Shown: positions 7,150 through 15,197 of the stretch, one piece after another | Layout of the letters: each line of letters opens with the position of its first letter | How positions within the stretch are numbered: position 1 is the stretch's first letter | Assembly: GCA_015055735.1 (NCBI GenBank) | Contig: SVHP01000013.1 | Location: 1 to 35,138, forward strand | Source of the DNA: Clostridiales bacterium | GTDB taxonomy: Bacteria; Bacillota; Clostridia; Christensenellales; Borkfalkiaceae | Direction: 5' to 3' | Length of the DNA: 35,138 bases | Made by a program: the position numbers and the translations under genes | The notes under the pieces: model-generated | Databases searched by the model: none | Told to the model about the DNA's origin: nothing | Seen by the model: the letters and a program-made list of their open reading frames with translations, nothing else

Positions 7150-8691
7150 ATGAAAAATAGACCTAATTGTATTATTATACTAGACGGATACGGCATGAAT
7201 TGTGAAAGACAAGGCAATGCTATTAAGTGCGCTAACAGCAAAAACGTGGATATGCTTATGGAAAAATATCCATCTACCTTAATTGGCGCTAGTGGAATGG
7301 ACGTAGGACTTCCTGAAGGTCAAATGGGTAACAGCGAAGTCGGCCACTTAAACATGGGCGCAGGTAGAATAGTTTATCAAGAATTGACTAGAATTACCAA
7401 ATCAATAAACGACGGCGATTTCTTTAATAACCAAGAATTTTTGACGGCTATCGAAAATGCTAAAACTAACGGCAAAAAACTTCACGTTTACGGGCTTTTA
7501 TCGGACGGTGGCGTTCACAGTCATATTACTCATCTTTACGCACTTATCAAACTTGCAAAAATACAAGGGCTAGACGACGTTTACGTACACTGTTTCTTGG
7601 ACGGTAGGGACGTTTCGCCAACGAGTGGCGCAGACTTTATCAAAGCCTTAAAAGATAAGATGGCTGAATTCGACTTTGGTACTATCGCATCGGTTGGTGG
7701 TAGATATTACGTTATGGATAGAGATAACCGTTGGGAAAGGGTTGAAAAGGCTTACGATATGATGACTTCAGCAATCGGCGAACTCACTGAAGACGCTGAA
7801 TCTTACGTTCGTGCATCTTACGAAAATGGAGTGACCGACGAATTCGTAGTTCCTGCGGCAGTGGTTAAAGACGGCAAGCCTGTTGGACTAATCGAACAAG
7901 GCGATAGCATTATTTTCTTTAATTTCCGTCCTGATAGAGCACGTCAAATAACTCGTGCTATGAGTGAGAGCGAATTTAACGGTTTTGAAAGAAAAACAGG
8001 ATTTTTGAATCCTACCTACGTTTGCTTTACTAGATACGATGCAAGTTTTACAAACGTAAAAATTGCATTTAAGCCACAAGTTTTAACCAATACTTTAGGG
8101 GAATATATTTCATCTTTGGGTTTAAATCAATTAAGAATTGCCGAAACTGAAAAATATGCGCACGTAACCTTCTTCTTTAACGGTGGTGTAGAAAAACCAA
8201 ACGAAAATGAAGATAGAGAACTTATCGCATCGCCAAAGGTTGCAACATACGACCTTCAACCTGAAATGAGCGCAGTAGAAGTGACCGAGAAGGCTATCGA
8301 AAAACTCGATACCAACAAGTATGACGTTATGATATTAAACTTTGCTAACTGCGATATGGTAGGGCATACTGGCGACTTTAACGCAGCTGTTAAAGCCGTT
8401 CAAACGGTTGACGATTGCTTGATTAAGGTTATAGACAAAATTTTATCTCTCGGTGGAAACGCTATCGTAACTGCTGACCATGGAAACGCTGATAAAATGC
8501 AAGATGAAGACGGTTCGCCATTTACAGCGCATACTACCAATAAAGTACCTTTTATCGTTGTTGGAAAGGACTTTATCGGCAAGAAACTTCGTGAAGGTGG
8601 TATTCTTGCAGACGTTGCGCCAACCTTACTTGACATGATGAACGTGGACGTTCCACAAGAAATGAGTGGAAAATCTTTGTTAATTGATTAA
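7150..8691 (+). CDS. gpmI: 2,3-bisphosphoglycerate-independent phosphoglycerate mutase
   Basis: Converts 3-phosphoglycerate to 2-phosphoglycerate in glycolysis without the 2,3-BPG cofactor, using two manganese ions; alkaline phosphatase superfamily. At 513 residues it has the family's length. D12 lies in LDGYG and the phosphorylated serine is S62 in MGNSEVGHLNMGAGR. The transferase-domain metal ligands are recognisable in SDGGVHSH and DGRDV, and the phosphatase-domain ligands in NFANCDMVGHTGD and ADHGNAD. GGAAAA precedes the ATG. With pgk and tpiA it forms a lower-glycolysis cluster; gapA and eno are not in the window. Confidence 0.97.
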   Translation: MKNRPNCIIILDGYGMNCERQGNAIKCANSKNVDMLMEKYPSTLIGASGMDVGLPEGQMGNSEVGHLNMGAGRIVYQELTRITKSINDGDFFNNQEFLTAIENAKTNGKKLHVYGLLSDGGVHSHITHLYALIKLAKIQGLDDVYVHCFLDGRDVSPTSGADFIKALKDKMAEFDFGTIASVGGRYYVMDRDNRWERVEKAYDMMTSAIGELTEDAESYVRASYENGVTDEFVVPAAVVKDGKPVGLIEQGDSIIFFNFRPDRARQITRAMSESEFNGFERKTGFLNPTYVCFTRYDASFTNVKIAFKPQVLTNTLGEYISSLGLNQLRIAETEKYAHVTFFFNGGVEKPNENEDRELIASPKVATYDLQPEMSAVEVTEKAIEKLDTNKYDVMILNFANCDMVGHTGDFNAAVKAVQTVDDCLIKVIDKILSLGGNAIVTADHGNADKMQDEDGSPFTAHTTNKVPFIVVGKDFIGKKLREGGILADVAPTLLDMMNVDVPQEMSGKSLLID

Positions 8692-8708
8692 AAAATACTG
8701 AAAAACAG

Positions 8709-8737
8709 TTGAAAAAAAGCGTTTTGTATGATATAAT
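8709..8737 (+). promoter_or_regulatory. Promoter for secG
   Basis: TTGAAA at 8709-8714, a 17-base spacer and TATAAT at 8732-8737. AAGGAGA precedes the secG ATG at 8781. Confidence 0.75.
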
Positions 8738-8780
8738 CAATATCGTTAACGTTTAGAATTCAACTTTTAAGGAGATAATT

Positions 8781-9071
8781 ATGGAAATATTAAATATGCT
8801 TATGGCAGGTCAATGGACAATATGGCACGATTATATTAAAGTTCCTATGCTTATAGTTATGGCAATTTGCGCTATATTTGTTATTTTGGTCGTTATATTC
8901 CAACCTGGTAACTCATCAGGCATCAGCGCTTTAGGCGGACAAACCGAAACTTTTTTAGGCAAAAACAAAAGCAAAACTTTTGAACATAAAATGAAAAAAT
9001 TAACCGTTGTTAGTAGTATCATTTTTGCAATTTTATGTATCGCTTTTGCAATCATTACACATTTTGCTTAA
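8781..9071 (+). CDS. secG: Preprotein translocase subunit SecG
   Basis: Small auxiliary subunit of the SecYEG protein-export channel in the cytoplasmic membrane. It has 96 residues with two membrane segments (about 20-42 and 73-94) joined by the conserved loop FQPGNSSGISALGGQTETFLGK, in which the LGG..E.FLG pattern is the SecG signature. The N-terminus is slightly longer than in many SecG proteins. secG upstream of rnr and smpB is a common arrangement in Gram-positive bacteria and supports the call. A hairpin with a T-tail follows 23 bases after the stop and separates it from rnr. Confidence 0.93.
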   Translation: MEILNMLMAGQWTIWHDYIKVPMLIVMAICAIFVILVVIFQPGNSSGISALGGQTETFLGKNKSKTFEHKMKKLTVVSSIIFAILCIAFAIITHFA

Positions 9072-9094
9072 GATTTATTAACTTTTGTTGATTA

Positions 9095-9130
9095 AGGGCA
9101 GTCCAACTATTTGGATTGCTCTTTATTTTT
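9095..9130 (+). terminator. Terminator/attenuator between secG and rnr
   Basis: A 12-base-pair stem (9095-9106 with 9111-9122; two G-U pairs) with the tetraloop CTAT, then TTATTTTT. It lies directly upstream of the rnr start at 9148. I see no separate rnr promoter, so rnr would depend on read-through. Confidence 0.75.
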
Positions 9131-9147
9131 GGATTAGAATTATTTTT

Positions 9148-11049
9148 ATGGCAAGAGAGATTATTGAAGGAAGGCTACAAGGCAACGAGCGTGGTTACGC
9201 CTTTTTAATGCCTACCGATAAAGAAAAGGAAGATTATTTTATATCACATTCCGACCTAAAAGGCGCTATGCACGGCGACCTTGTTTTAGCCGAACCTACT
9301 CGTGGCGAAGGGGCTAGAACAACTGCTAGGGTGCTTAAGATTTTAGAGCGTGGAATAACCGAACTTGTCGGCACTTACTTTTCTACTAAATCGGGTGGAT
9401 TTGTGTGTCCCGATGAGAAAAAGTATTATAACGATATTTTTATTCCATTTGGTAAAGGCTTAAGGGCAAAGTCGGGGGATAAGGTGGTTTGTAAAATATT
9501 ATTCTATCCAAAACGCCAAAATCCCGAAGGAATAATAAGTAAGGTTTTAGGTAGGCAGTTCGATAAGAAAGCCGAACTTAAATCAATACTGTATTCTTAT
9601 AAATTGCCCGAAAAATTTGATAAAAAAGTACTTGAAACTGCAAACGAATATAAACCTTTTACAGAAAAGGATATAGGCAAAAGAAAAGACTATCGCAAAA
9701 AAATCACTATGACCATAGACGGAAAAGATGCCCGTGATTTTGACGATGCTATTTCTATCAAAAAATTGAGAAACGGCGACTACGAGTTAGGCGTGCATAT
9801 TGCAGACGTATCGCATTACGTAAAGAACAACGATTTGGTCGATAGAGAAGCATTTGAAAGGGCAACTAGCGTATATTTTCCCGAACAAGTTATTCCTATG
9901 CTCCCAGAAAGGCTTTGCAACGACCTTTGTTCGTTAAGACCGAACGAACTTCGTCCAACTTTATCTTGCGTAATGATAGTGAATAAGGACGGAACGGTTA
10001 AAGACTACGAGATTGCACCGTCGGTAATAGTAAGCGACGCTAGAATGACTTACGATGACGTGCAAGAAATTATTGACGGAAATCAAAAACTTATTAAAAA
10101 ATATAAGGCTATCCATAAAGAAATTATGTTAATGGACAGCCTTGCCGATATTTTAATTGCAAAGCGTGATAAGGACGGCAGTATTGATTTAGACGTTAAG
10201 GAAAGTACAATTCTTGTCGATAAAAAGGGCGATATAGAAGTTTTTGCTACAAAACGTGACAAGGCGCATAGAATTATAGAAGAATTTATGATACTTGCTA
10301 ACTGTACGGTAGCCGAGTATATGTTCTTTTTGGAAAAGCCGTTTATCTACCGTGTTCACGGTCAACCGACCGAACAGCGACTAGAAAACTTTTACGATTT
10401 TTTGAAAGGCTTAGGGATAAACGTAAAACACAAAAAAGACCAAGTTTATCCAAAAGATTTTCAGTCCATATTAAAAAAGGCTGAAAATACCCCTGCATAC
10501 ACCTTAATAAATAGGGTAATGTTACGCTCTATGCAAAAGGCAAAATATTCGCCCGAAGATATAGGGCATTTCGGCTTATCAAGTCAGCACTATTGCCACT
10601 TTACTTCGCCTATTCGCCGTTATCCCGACTTAGTTATTCATAGAATAATAAAGGAGTTTTTGGCAGGCGAGCAAAATATAGACCAAAAGTATGGAGAGTT
10701 CGTGTATTCTGCGTCAAGTCAGTCTTCGGAAAAGGAAAGAAACGCTATCGACGCCGAACGTGCCGTTGACGATTATTATAAGATTTTGTATATCAGTGAA
10801 TATATCGGTCACGAGTTTAAGGGTGTTGTAAGTGGAGTTATGGGCTTTGGTATATTCGTTGAACTCGCAAACGGAATTGAAGGACTTATCAAGATTGAGA
10901 ATTTAAGGACGAGAAGAAAACTCGTGTTTGACCAAAAGAATTATACGCTATCCGACGGTAAAGTGACCTATAAATTAGGTCAAGAACTAAAAATTAAGGT
11001 TGCAGGCGTAAACTATGGAGATCGTCGTGCAGAATTTATTTTAGCATAA
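9148..11049 (+). CDS. rnr: Ribonuclease R (3'-5' exoribonuclease, RNB family)
   Basis: Processive 3'-5' exonuclease that degrades structured RNA and works with tmRNA/SmpB to remove non-stop mRNAs. Visible domains: an N-terminal cold-shock OB region (GYAFLMPTDK...FISHSDL), the RNB core with the catalytic aspartates in DGKDARDFDDAIS and the later HFTSPIRRYPDL, and a C-terminal S1 domain (GVVSGVMGFGIFVEL). The reading frame starts at 9085, but that would read through the terminator hairpin. The ATG at 9148 (MAREIIEGRLQGN) begins where the family begins. At 633 residues it is short for RNase R, with no N-terminal HTH extension and no basic tail after S1. The ribosome binding site is poor. smpB follows 62 bases later. 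Confidence 0.93.
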   Translation: MAREIIEGRLQGNERGYAFLMPTDKEKEDYFISHSDLKGAMHGDLVLAEPTRGEGARTTARVLKILERGITELVGTYFSTKSGGFVCPDEKKYYNDIFIPFGKGLRAKSGDKVVCKILFYPKRQNPEGIISKVLGRQFDKKAELKSILYSYKLPEKFDKKVLETANEYKPFTEKDIGKRKDYRKKITMTIDGKDARDFDDAISIKKLRNGDYELGVHIADVSHYVKNNDLVDREAFERATSVYFPEQVIPMLPERLCNDLCSLRPNELRPTLSCVMIVNKDGTVKDYEIAPSVIVSDARMTYDDVQEIIDGNQKLIKKYKAIHKEIMLMDSLADILIAKRDKDGSIDLDVKESTILVDKKGDIEVFATKRDKAHRIIEEFMILANCTVAEYMFFLEKPFIYRVHGQPTEQRLENFYDFLKGLGINVKHKKDQVYPKDFQSILKKAENTPAYTLINRVMLRSMQKAKYSPEDIGHFGLSSQHYCHFTSPIRRYPDLVIHRIIKEFLAGEQNIDQKYGEFVYSASSQSSEKERNAIDAERAVDDYYKILYISEYIGHEFKGVVSGVMGFGIFVELANGIEGLIKIENLRTRRKLVFDQKNYTLSDGKVTYKLGQELKIKVAGVNYGDRRAEFILA

Positions 11050-11062
11050 TCGTCAATATCTG

Positions 11063-11091
11063 TTGCAAAAGTTGTTAGATTGTAGTAAAAT
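11063..11091 (+). promoter_or_regulatory. Possible promoter for smpB
   Basis: TTGCAA at 11063-11068, a 17-base spacer and TAAAAT at 11086-11091. It would give an almost leaderless transcript, since the ATG is at 11112. It may add to read-through from rnr. Confidence 0.45.
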
Positions 11092-11111
11092 ATTTTAATG
11101 GAGATAAATTG

Positions 11112-11567
11112 ATGGACGGAAAAACCATTAGCCTAAACAGGCAAGCCACACACGAATATTTTATTTTGGAAAAATACGAAGCAGGTATAGTTTTAGAAGG
11201 TAGCGAAGTCAAGTCGTTAAGGCTTGGTAGCGTTAACTTAAAAGACAGTTTTTGCGTTATCCAAAACGGCGAGTTGATAATAAAAAATATGCATATCGCC
11301 CTTTACGAAAAGGCAGGCGCATTTAATACTAAAGACGCAAAAAGGGATAGGAAACTTTTGCTACATAAATCGGAGATTATAAAACTTCATGCAAAAGTAA
11401 CGCAAAAGGGCTTGACGCTCGTTCCTTTAAGGCTATATTTTAATCAATCGCTAATAAAGATAGAACTTGGGCTTTGTCAAGGTAAGCATACATTTGATAA
11501 AAAGCGTTCTATCATGGAAAAAGATATCAAGCGCGAAAAAGAACGCGAGTTAAAAAATTATAGATAA
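11112..11567 (+). CDS. smpB: SsrA-binding protein SmpB
   Basis: Binds the tRNA-like domain of tmRNA and delivers it to stalled ribosomes for trans-translation. The 151 residues carry the family pattern: NRQATHEYFILEKYEAGIVLEGSEVKSLR, the VNLKDSF...NGEL segment, the RKLLLHKSEI helix, G.TLVPLRLYF and G.CQGK..FDKR-like, ending in a lysine/arginine-rich tail. This tail normally enters the mRNA channel. A TTG at 11109 is also in frame, but GGAG at 11100-11103 is better spaced for the ATG at 11112. Its partner RNA, ssrA, lies 2.3 kb downstream beyond the two methionine genes, and RNase R is immediately upstream. Confidence 0.97.
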   Translation: MDGKTISLNRQATHEYFILEKYEAGIVLEGSEVKSLRLGSVNLKDSFCVIQNGELIIKNMHIALYEKAGAFNTKDAKRDRKLLLHKSEIIKLHAKVTQKGLTLVPLRLYFNQSLIKIELGLCQGKHTFDKKRSIMEKDIKREKERELKNYR

Positions 11568-11614
11568 ACGTCGGATATACTAGGATATATACCGTTTAAT
11601 AAGGAGAAAAAAAT

Positions 11615-12901
11615 ATGGAAAACAAAAAGAAGATTGAAACTATTTGCGTGCAAGGTGGATATACGCCAAAGAACGGCGAACCAAGACAAATTCCTATCTA
11701 CCAAAGCACTACTTTTAAGTACGATACGAGTGAAGATATGGGTAAACTATTCGACCTAGAAGCAAGTGGATATTTTTACACAAGACTTCAAAACCCAACC
11801 AACGATTTAGTTGCAAATAAGATTTGTGAATTAGAAGGTGGTACTGCTGCTATGCTAACTTCTTCAGGTCAAGCGGCAAACTTCTATTCTATCTTTAATA
11901 TCGCAAATTGTGGTGACCACGTTATTTCAAGTTCGGCAATCTACGGTGGAACATTCAATCTTTTTGCAGTCACAATGAAGAAAATGGGCATTGACTTTAC
12001 CTTTATTTCTCCAGATTCAACCGAAGAAGAAATCGATAAGGCATTCCGCCCTAATACAAAGGCTATTTTTGGCGAAACTATCGCTAACCCTGCTTGTTCG
12101 GTTTTAGATATCGAACTTTTCGCAAAAGTTGCGCATAAACACGGCGTTCCTTTCATTATCGATAATACTTTTGCAACCCCTGTAAACTGCCGTCCTATCG
12201 AATGGGGCGCAGATATCGTAACTCACTCTACTACTAAATATATCGACGGACACGGTGTGTCGGTCGGTGGTGTTATCGTTGATGCGGGTAAGTTTGACTG
12301 GATGAAATATAAGGATAAATATCCTGGACTTACAACACCAGACGATAGTTATCACGGAATAGTTTATGCTGAAAAGTTTGGTAAAGAAGGTGCGTTTATC
12401 ACCAAGGCTACTGCTCAACTTATGAGAGACTTTGGTTCAATTCAATCTCCACAACACGCTTTCTACATCAATTTAGGTCTTGAAAGTTTGCACGTAAGAA
12501 TGAAACGCCATTGTGAAAACGCACAAAAAGTTGCAGAATTCTTAAACTCTAGCGATAAAATTGATTGGGTTAGATATTGTGGACTTAAAGGGGATAAATA
12601 TTACGAACTTGGTCAAAAATATCTACCAAACGGATCTTGTGGCGTAATCAGTTTTTCAGTAAAGGGTGGAAGAAAAGAAGCTGAAACCTTTATGAAGAAC
12701 TTGAAGATTGCAGCAATAGAAACTCACGTTGCCGATGCAAGAACTTGTTGCTTGCACCCTGCAAACGCAACCCACCGTCAAATGACCGACGAGCAATTAG
12801 AAGCCGCTGGTATTCCACCAACGCTAATTAGATATTCTTGTGGTATCGAAAACGCAGAAGATTTAATTGCAGATATTAAACAAGCATTAGAAAAAATCTA
12901 A
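11615..12901 (+). CDS. metY: O-acetylhomoserine sulfhydrylase (PLP-dependent)
   Basis: Makes homocysteine from O-acetylhomoserine and sulfide; cytosolic Cys/Met-metabolism PLP enzyme. The 428 residues match the MetY length, longer than cystathionine gamma-synthases. The N-terminal ETICVQGGYTP and the YTRLQNPT substrate loop are conserved. SSGQAA contributes to PLP phosphate binding. The PLP aspartate is in FIIDNTFATP, and the Schiff-base lysine is K208 in HSTTKYIDGHG. The C-terminal SLHVRMKRH...A and DARTCCLHPA..TH are typical of MetY. AAGGAG precedes the ATG. It sits 47 bases after smpB and 44 before metA, the gene for the enzyme that supplies its substrate. I see no SAM riboswitch or T-box in the short gap upstream. 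Confidence 0.94.
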   Translation: MENKKKIETICVQGGYTPKNGEPRQIPIYQSTTFKYDTSEDMGKLFDLEASGYFYTRLQNPTNDLVANKICELEGGTAAMLTSSGQAANFYSIFNIANCGDHVISSSAIYGGTFNLFAVTMKKMGIDFTFISPDSTEEEIDKAFRPNTKAIFGETIANPACSVLDIELFAKVAHKHGVPFIIDNTFATPVNCRPIEWGADIVTHSTTKYIDGHGVSVGGVIVDAGKFDWMKYKDKYPGLTTPDDSYHGIVYAEKFGKEGAFITKATAQLMRDFGSIQSPQHAFYINLGLESLHVRMKRHCENAQKVAEFLNSSDKIDWVRYCGLKGDKYYELGQKYLPNGSCGVISFSVKGGRKEAETFMKNLKIAAIETHVADARTCCLHPANATHRQMTDEQLEAAGIPPTLIRYSCGIENAEDLIADIKQALEKI

Positions 12902-12945
12902 TCGATAAAAAATTATTTTTGATATAAATTACAAAGGAGATAGAT

Positions 12946-13857
12946 ATGCCAATCATTGTTCCAAAAGATATTCCTGCAACTAAGATTTTGCAGGCGGAAA
13001 ACATTTTTGTCATGAACGACAAGCGCGCGGCGACTCAAGATATTCGTCCACTAGAAATTGCTATCGTTAACTTAATGCCTACAAAAATCGTTACCGAAGC
13101 GCAACTAATGCGTTTGCTTTCAAATTCTCCTTTGCAAGTAAATATAACGCTTATAAATACCGAAACATACGTGGGTAAAAATACCCCAATAGAGCATTTG
13201 GATAGGTTCTATAAGACTTTCACTGAAATCAAAAATAGAAAGTTTGACGGAATGATAATAACCGGCGCTCCGGTTGAAGAAATGGAGTTTGAACAAGTTA
13301 AATATTGGGACGAACTTAAGGAAATCTTTGAGTTTGCTAAAAAAAGCGTGACGAGTACGCTGTTCATTTGTTGGGGCGCGCAAGCGGCACTGCATTATTA
13401 TTACGGCATTGAAAAACATTTGCTTGACAAAAAACTTTTCGGGGTGTATAAGCATAAAAAGTTGATAAACTACGATAAATTATTAAAGGGTACTGACGAT
13501 AGGTTTTATATGCCACACTCAAGGCATACTACCGTTTATGAAGAAGATATAAGGAAGTGTAAAGACTTAGTGCTATTGGCAAGTTCAAAGCAGGCTGGGG
13601 CAAGTATTATAAGGTCAAAGGACAATAAATTTATCTTTATAACGGGGCACGCCGAATACGATAGAGATACTCTAGAAAAAGAGTATTTGAGAGATTTGGA
13701 TAGGGGATTACCGATAGACCCACCTGAAAATTATTACGTACAAGGTAATAGTGGCGAAATAAAAATGTGTTGGTCGTCAACTGCAAATCTTATCTATATG
13801 AATTGGTTAAACCACTACGTTTACCAACTAACACCTTACGAAATAAACGATATTTAA
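12946..13857 (+). CDS. metA: Homoserine O-acetyltransferase, MetA type
   Basis: Acylates homoserine as the first committed step of methionine synthesis. The 303-residue protein has the HTS/MetA fold of the glutamine-amidotransferase type. The catalytic cysteine is C142 in FICWGAQA, and H235 and E237 lie in ITGHAEYD. Residue 111 is glutamate (TGAPVE), the position known from Bacillus MetA to select acetyl-CoA; succinyl-specific enzymes have glycine there. Acetyl specificity fits the O-acetylhomoserine sulfhydrylase encoded directly upstream. AAAGGAGAT gives a good ribosome binding site for the ATG at 12946. The gene ends 41 bases before the tmRNA gene. Confidence 0.95.
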   Translation: MPIIVPKDIPATKILQAENIFVMNDKRAATQDIRPLEIAIVNLMPTKIVTEAQLMRLLSNSPLQVNITLINTETYVGKNTPIEHLDRFYKTFTEIKNRKFDGMIITGAPVEEMEFEQVKYWDELKEIFEFAKKSVTSTLFICWGAQAALHYYYGIEKHLLDKKLFGVYKHKKLINYDKLLKGTDDRFYMPHSRHTTVYEEDIRKCKDLVLLASSKQAGASIIRSKDNKFIFITGHAEYDRDTLEKEYLRDLDRGLPIDPPENYYVQGNSGEIKMCWSSTANLIYMNWLNHYVYQLTPYEINDI

Positions 13858-13874
13858 TAATTAAAAAGTTGCTA

Positions 13875-13896
13875 ATTGCCAAGTTCATTTGGCAAT
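13875..13896 (+). repeat. Inverted repeat directly upstream of ssrA
   Basis: A perfect 8-base-pair stem, ATTGCCAA with TTGGCAAT, and loop GTTCAT, ending two bases before the mature tmRNA 5' end. There is no T-tail, so it is not a standard terminator. It may stop metA transcripts weakly, guide 5' processing, or bind a regulator. Confidence 0.5.
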
Positions 13897-13898
13897 AC

Positions 13899-14253
13899 GG
13901 GGGCGTTCTAGATTCGATTGGGCGTTGTTTGGACGGGTATAAGCATACCGAAGGCTCGGCTTCGTAAAAACGGAAATTAAATTTAAATGCTAACAATAAC
14001 GAATTAGCATACGCTGCTTAATTTAAGCGTACGCCCTATTTGTTCTCTCCCGTTGGAACAAATAAGGGTGTCAGTTTAGACGGGGTACTGCATTAAAATT
14101 TTGATTGTGGTTTTATTGTGGGATTTAGCAATCTAGAAAGGAATAAAGGTTGCCGTTAGCCGTATTCCTTTTGAAACTTAATTATCGGATAAGTATGTAG
14201 AAAACTTTTCTAAAGCGTTCAAGACCGGAGTGCAAGTCTCCGCGTCTCCACCA
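13899..14253 (+). ncRNA. ssrA: tmRNA (ssrA)
   Basis: Transfer-messenger RNA that rescues stalled ribosomes and tags the nascent peptide. The 5' end GGGGGCG (13899-13905) pairs with CGTCTCC (14243-14249), followed by the discriminator A and encoded CCA. The conserved GTTCTAGATTCGA of tmRNA 5' ends is present. The T-arm is CGGAG/CTCCG with loop TGCAAGT (14231-14237), which has G where the usual T-loop has its second T. The tag frame reads from GCT at 13989 to TAA at 14019-14021, giving ANNNELAYAA. The final AYAA replaces the common ALAA. The total of 355 nt is usual. smpB and rnr lie upstream. A strong terminator follows. I could not identify a convincing promoter. Confidence 0.95.
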
Positions 14254-14259
14254 AAAAAC

Positions 14260-14291
14260 AAAGGGCTATCGAAAGATTGCCCTTTATTTTT
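14260..14291 (+). terminator. Intrinsic terminator of ssrA
   Basis: Stem AAAGGGC/GCCCTTT (14260-14266 with 14279-14285), extended by ATC/GAT around a GAAA tetraloop (14271-14274), then ATTTTTT. Confidence 0.9.
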
Positions 14292-14412
14292 TGGTCGATA
14301 TAAAAGAAGAACAAGGAGACTTGCTGGGGGAGAAAATCAACGATATATTAGTACTTATTGTTAATGATATAATCGAAAGTGATAAAATTTATCGTTGTAC
14401 AATAAAAAATTA

Positions 14413-14441
14413 TTGACATATAATAAATTTAATGATATTAT
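14413..14441 (+). promoter_or_regulatory. Promoter for the DUF2975/XRE pair
   Basis: TTGACA at 14413-14418, a 17-base spacer with an extended -10 TG, and TATTAT at 14436-14441. The 12-base palindrome TTATAATTATAA (14438-14449) overlaps the -10 region and could be an operator for the XRE protein encoded downstream, though it may also be chance in AT-rich DNA. Confidence 0.65.
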
Positions 14442-14471
14442 AATTATAACACATTTTGGAGAAAAGAAATA

Positions 14472-14948
14472 ATGAATGAGAAAGTATTAAGTATGTTAAC
14501 TCGTGTTGCAATAATTACGATTGCAATATGTGGGTTGTTGTCTTGTTTGTTTTGGGTACCTATTAGTATCGGTAGATGGGATTTACAAAATCTTCCTTGG
14601 GGCAGTATAGAGTTTTCTATTCAGTACGTTTTTCATTGGATAGTTTCGTTGCCTTGTTTTGGATTATTGATTATTGCGTGGCGAATTACGTTAAGTATGA
14701 ATAAAGGCAAGTTGTTTTTAGAAAAAAATGCGTTATACGTAAATTATGCAACCATTGTATTAATAGTTGATATTGCCATGTTTTTAATTGGAAATATAAT
14801 TTTTGTGGCAATGGGTTGGAATAATGGGTTAATTTTAGATATATTAGTTGCCGTGCTTGGTTTGGTAATATCTTTGTTTATGTACGTTCTTTCTAGATAC
14901 TTAAAAAAAGCGGCTATATTGCAAGAGGAGAGTGATTATACTGTATGA
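14472..14948 (+). CDS. DUF2975-family membrane protein
   Basis: A 158-residue integral membrane protein with four predicted membrane segments (about 10-32, 50-72, 86-112 and 118-142) and a short charged C-terminal tail. The spacing, the MNKGKLFLEKN loop between helices 2 and 3 and the RYLKKA tail are like DUF2975 proteins (Bacillus YoaS type). Their biochemical role is unknown, but they are regularly paired with a small XRE regulator of the YozG type, as here. GGAGAAA precedes the start, and the stop overlaps the next gene's ATG (ATGA), so the two are translationally coupled. The tryptophans and prolines in the first extracellular loop (FWVPIS...WDLQNLPWG) look conserved-like but I assign no function to them. 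Confidence 0.8.
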   Translation: MNEKVLSMLTRVAIITIAICGLLSCLFWVPISIGRWDLQNLPWGSIEFSIQYVFHWIVSLPCFGLLIIAWRITLSMNKGKLFLEKNALYVNYATIVLIVDIAMFLIGNIIFVAMGWNNGLILDILVAVLGLVISLFMYVLSRYLKKAAILQEESDYTV

Positions 14949-15145
14949 TTATTGTTCGATTAGACGTTATGCTTGCAAAAAGGAAAATGAGTGTTACTGA
15001 ACTGACTGAACGAGTAGGTTTGACAATGGCTAACGTTTCTTTACTTAAAAATGGTAAAGTTAAAGCAATAAAATTTTCAACTCTAGAGAAAATTTGCGAA
15101 GTGTTAGACTGTCAACCAGGTGATATTTTAGAATATACAAAGTAA
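14945..15145 (+). CDS. Small XRE/Cro-type regulator (YozG-like)
   Basis: A 66-residue single-domain helix-turn-helix protein: DVMLAKRKMSVTELTERVGLTMANVSLLKNGK, then STLEKICEVLDCQPGDILEY. The last motif is characteristic of the HTH_26/YozG group. It overlaps the upstream DUF2975 gene by four bases (ATGA), the standard arrangement for this pair. It is likely to control its own operon, since an AT-rich palindrome overlaps the operon's -10 box. It is not closely similar to the XRE protein at 5979, which has a different recognition helix. The FAD oxidoreductase gene follows 52 bases later in the same direction and could be part of the same transcript. Confidence 0.88.
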   Translation: MIIVRLDVMLAKRKMSVTELTERVGLTMANVSLLKNGKVKAIKFSTLEKICEVLDCQPGDILEYTK

Positions 15146-15197
15146 ACAATGATTAAAAAGGTTCATACACAAAATTACTATTTATTAGGTAAACAAT

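Noticed and set aside
9085-9147. Upstream start for rnr adding 21 residues
   Set aside because: The added residues read through the terminator hairpin and do not match the family; ATG at 9148 fits the RNase R N-terminus.
13767-13996. Open frames on both strands spanning the metA end and the tmRNA 5' part
   Set aside because: They overlap metA and the tmRNA gene, which explain the sequence.
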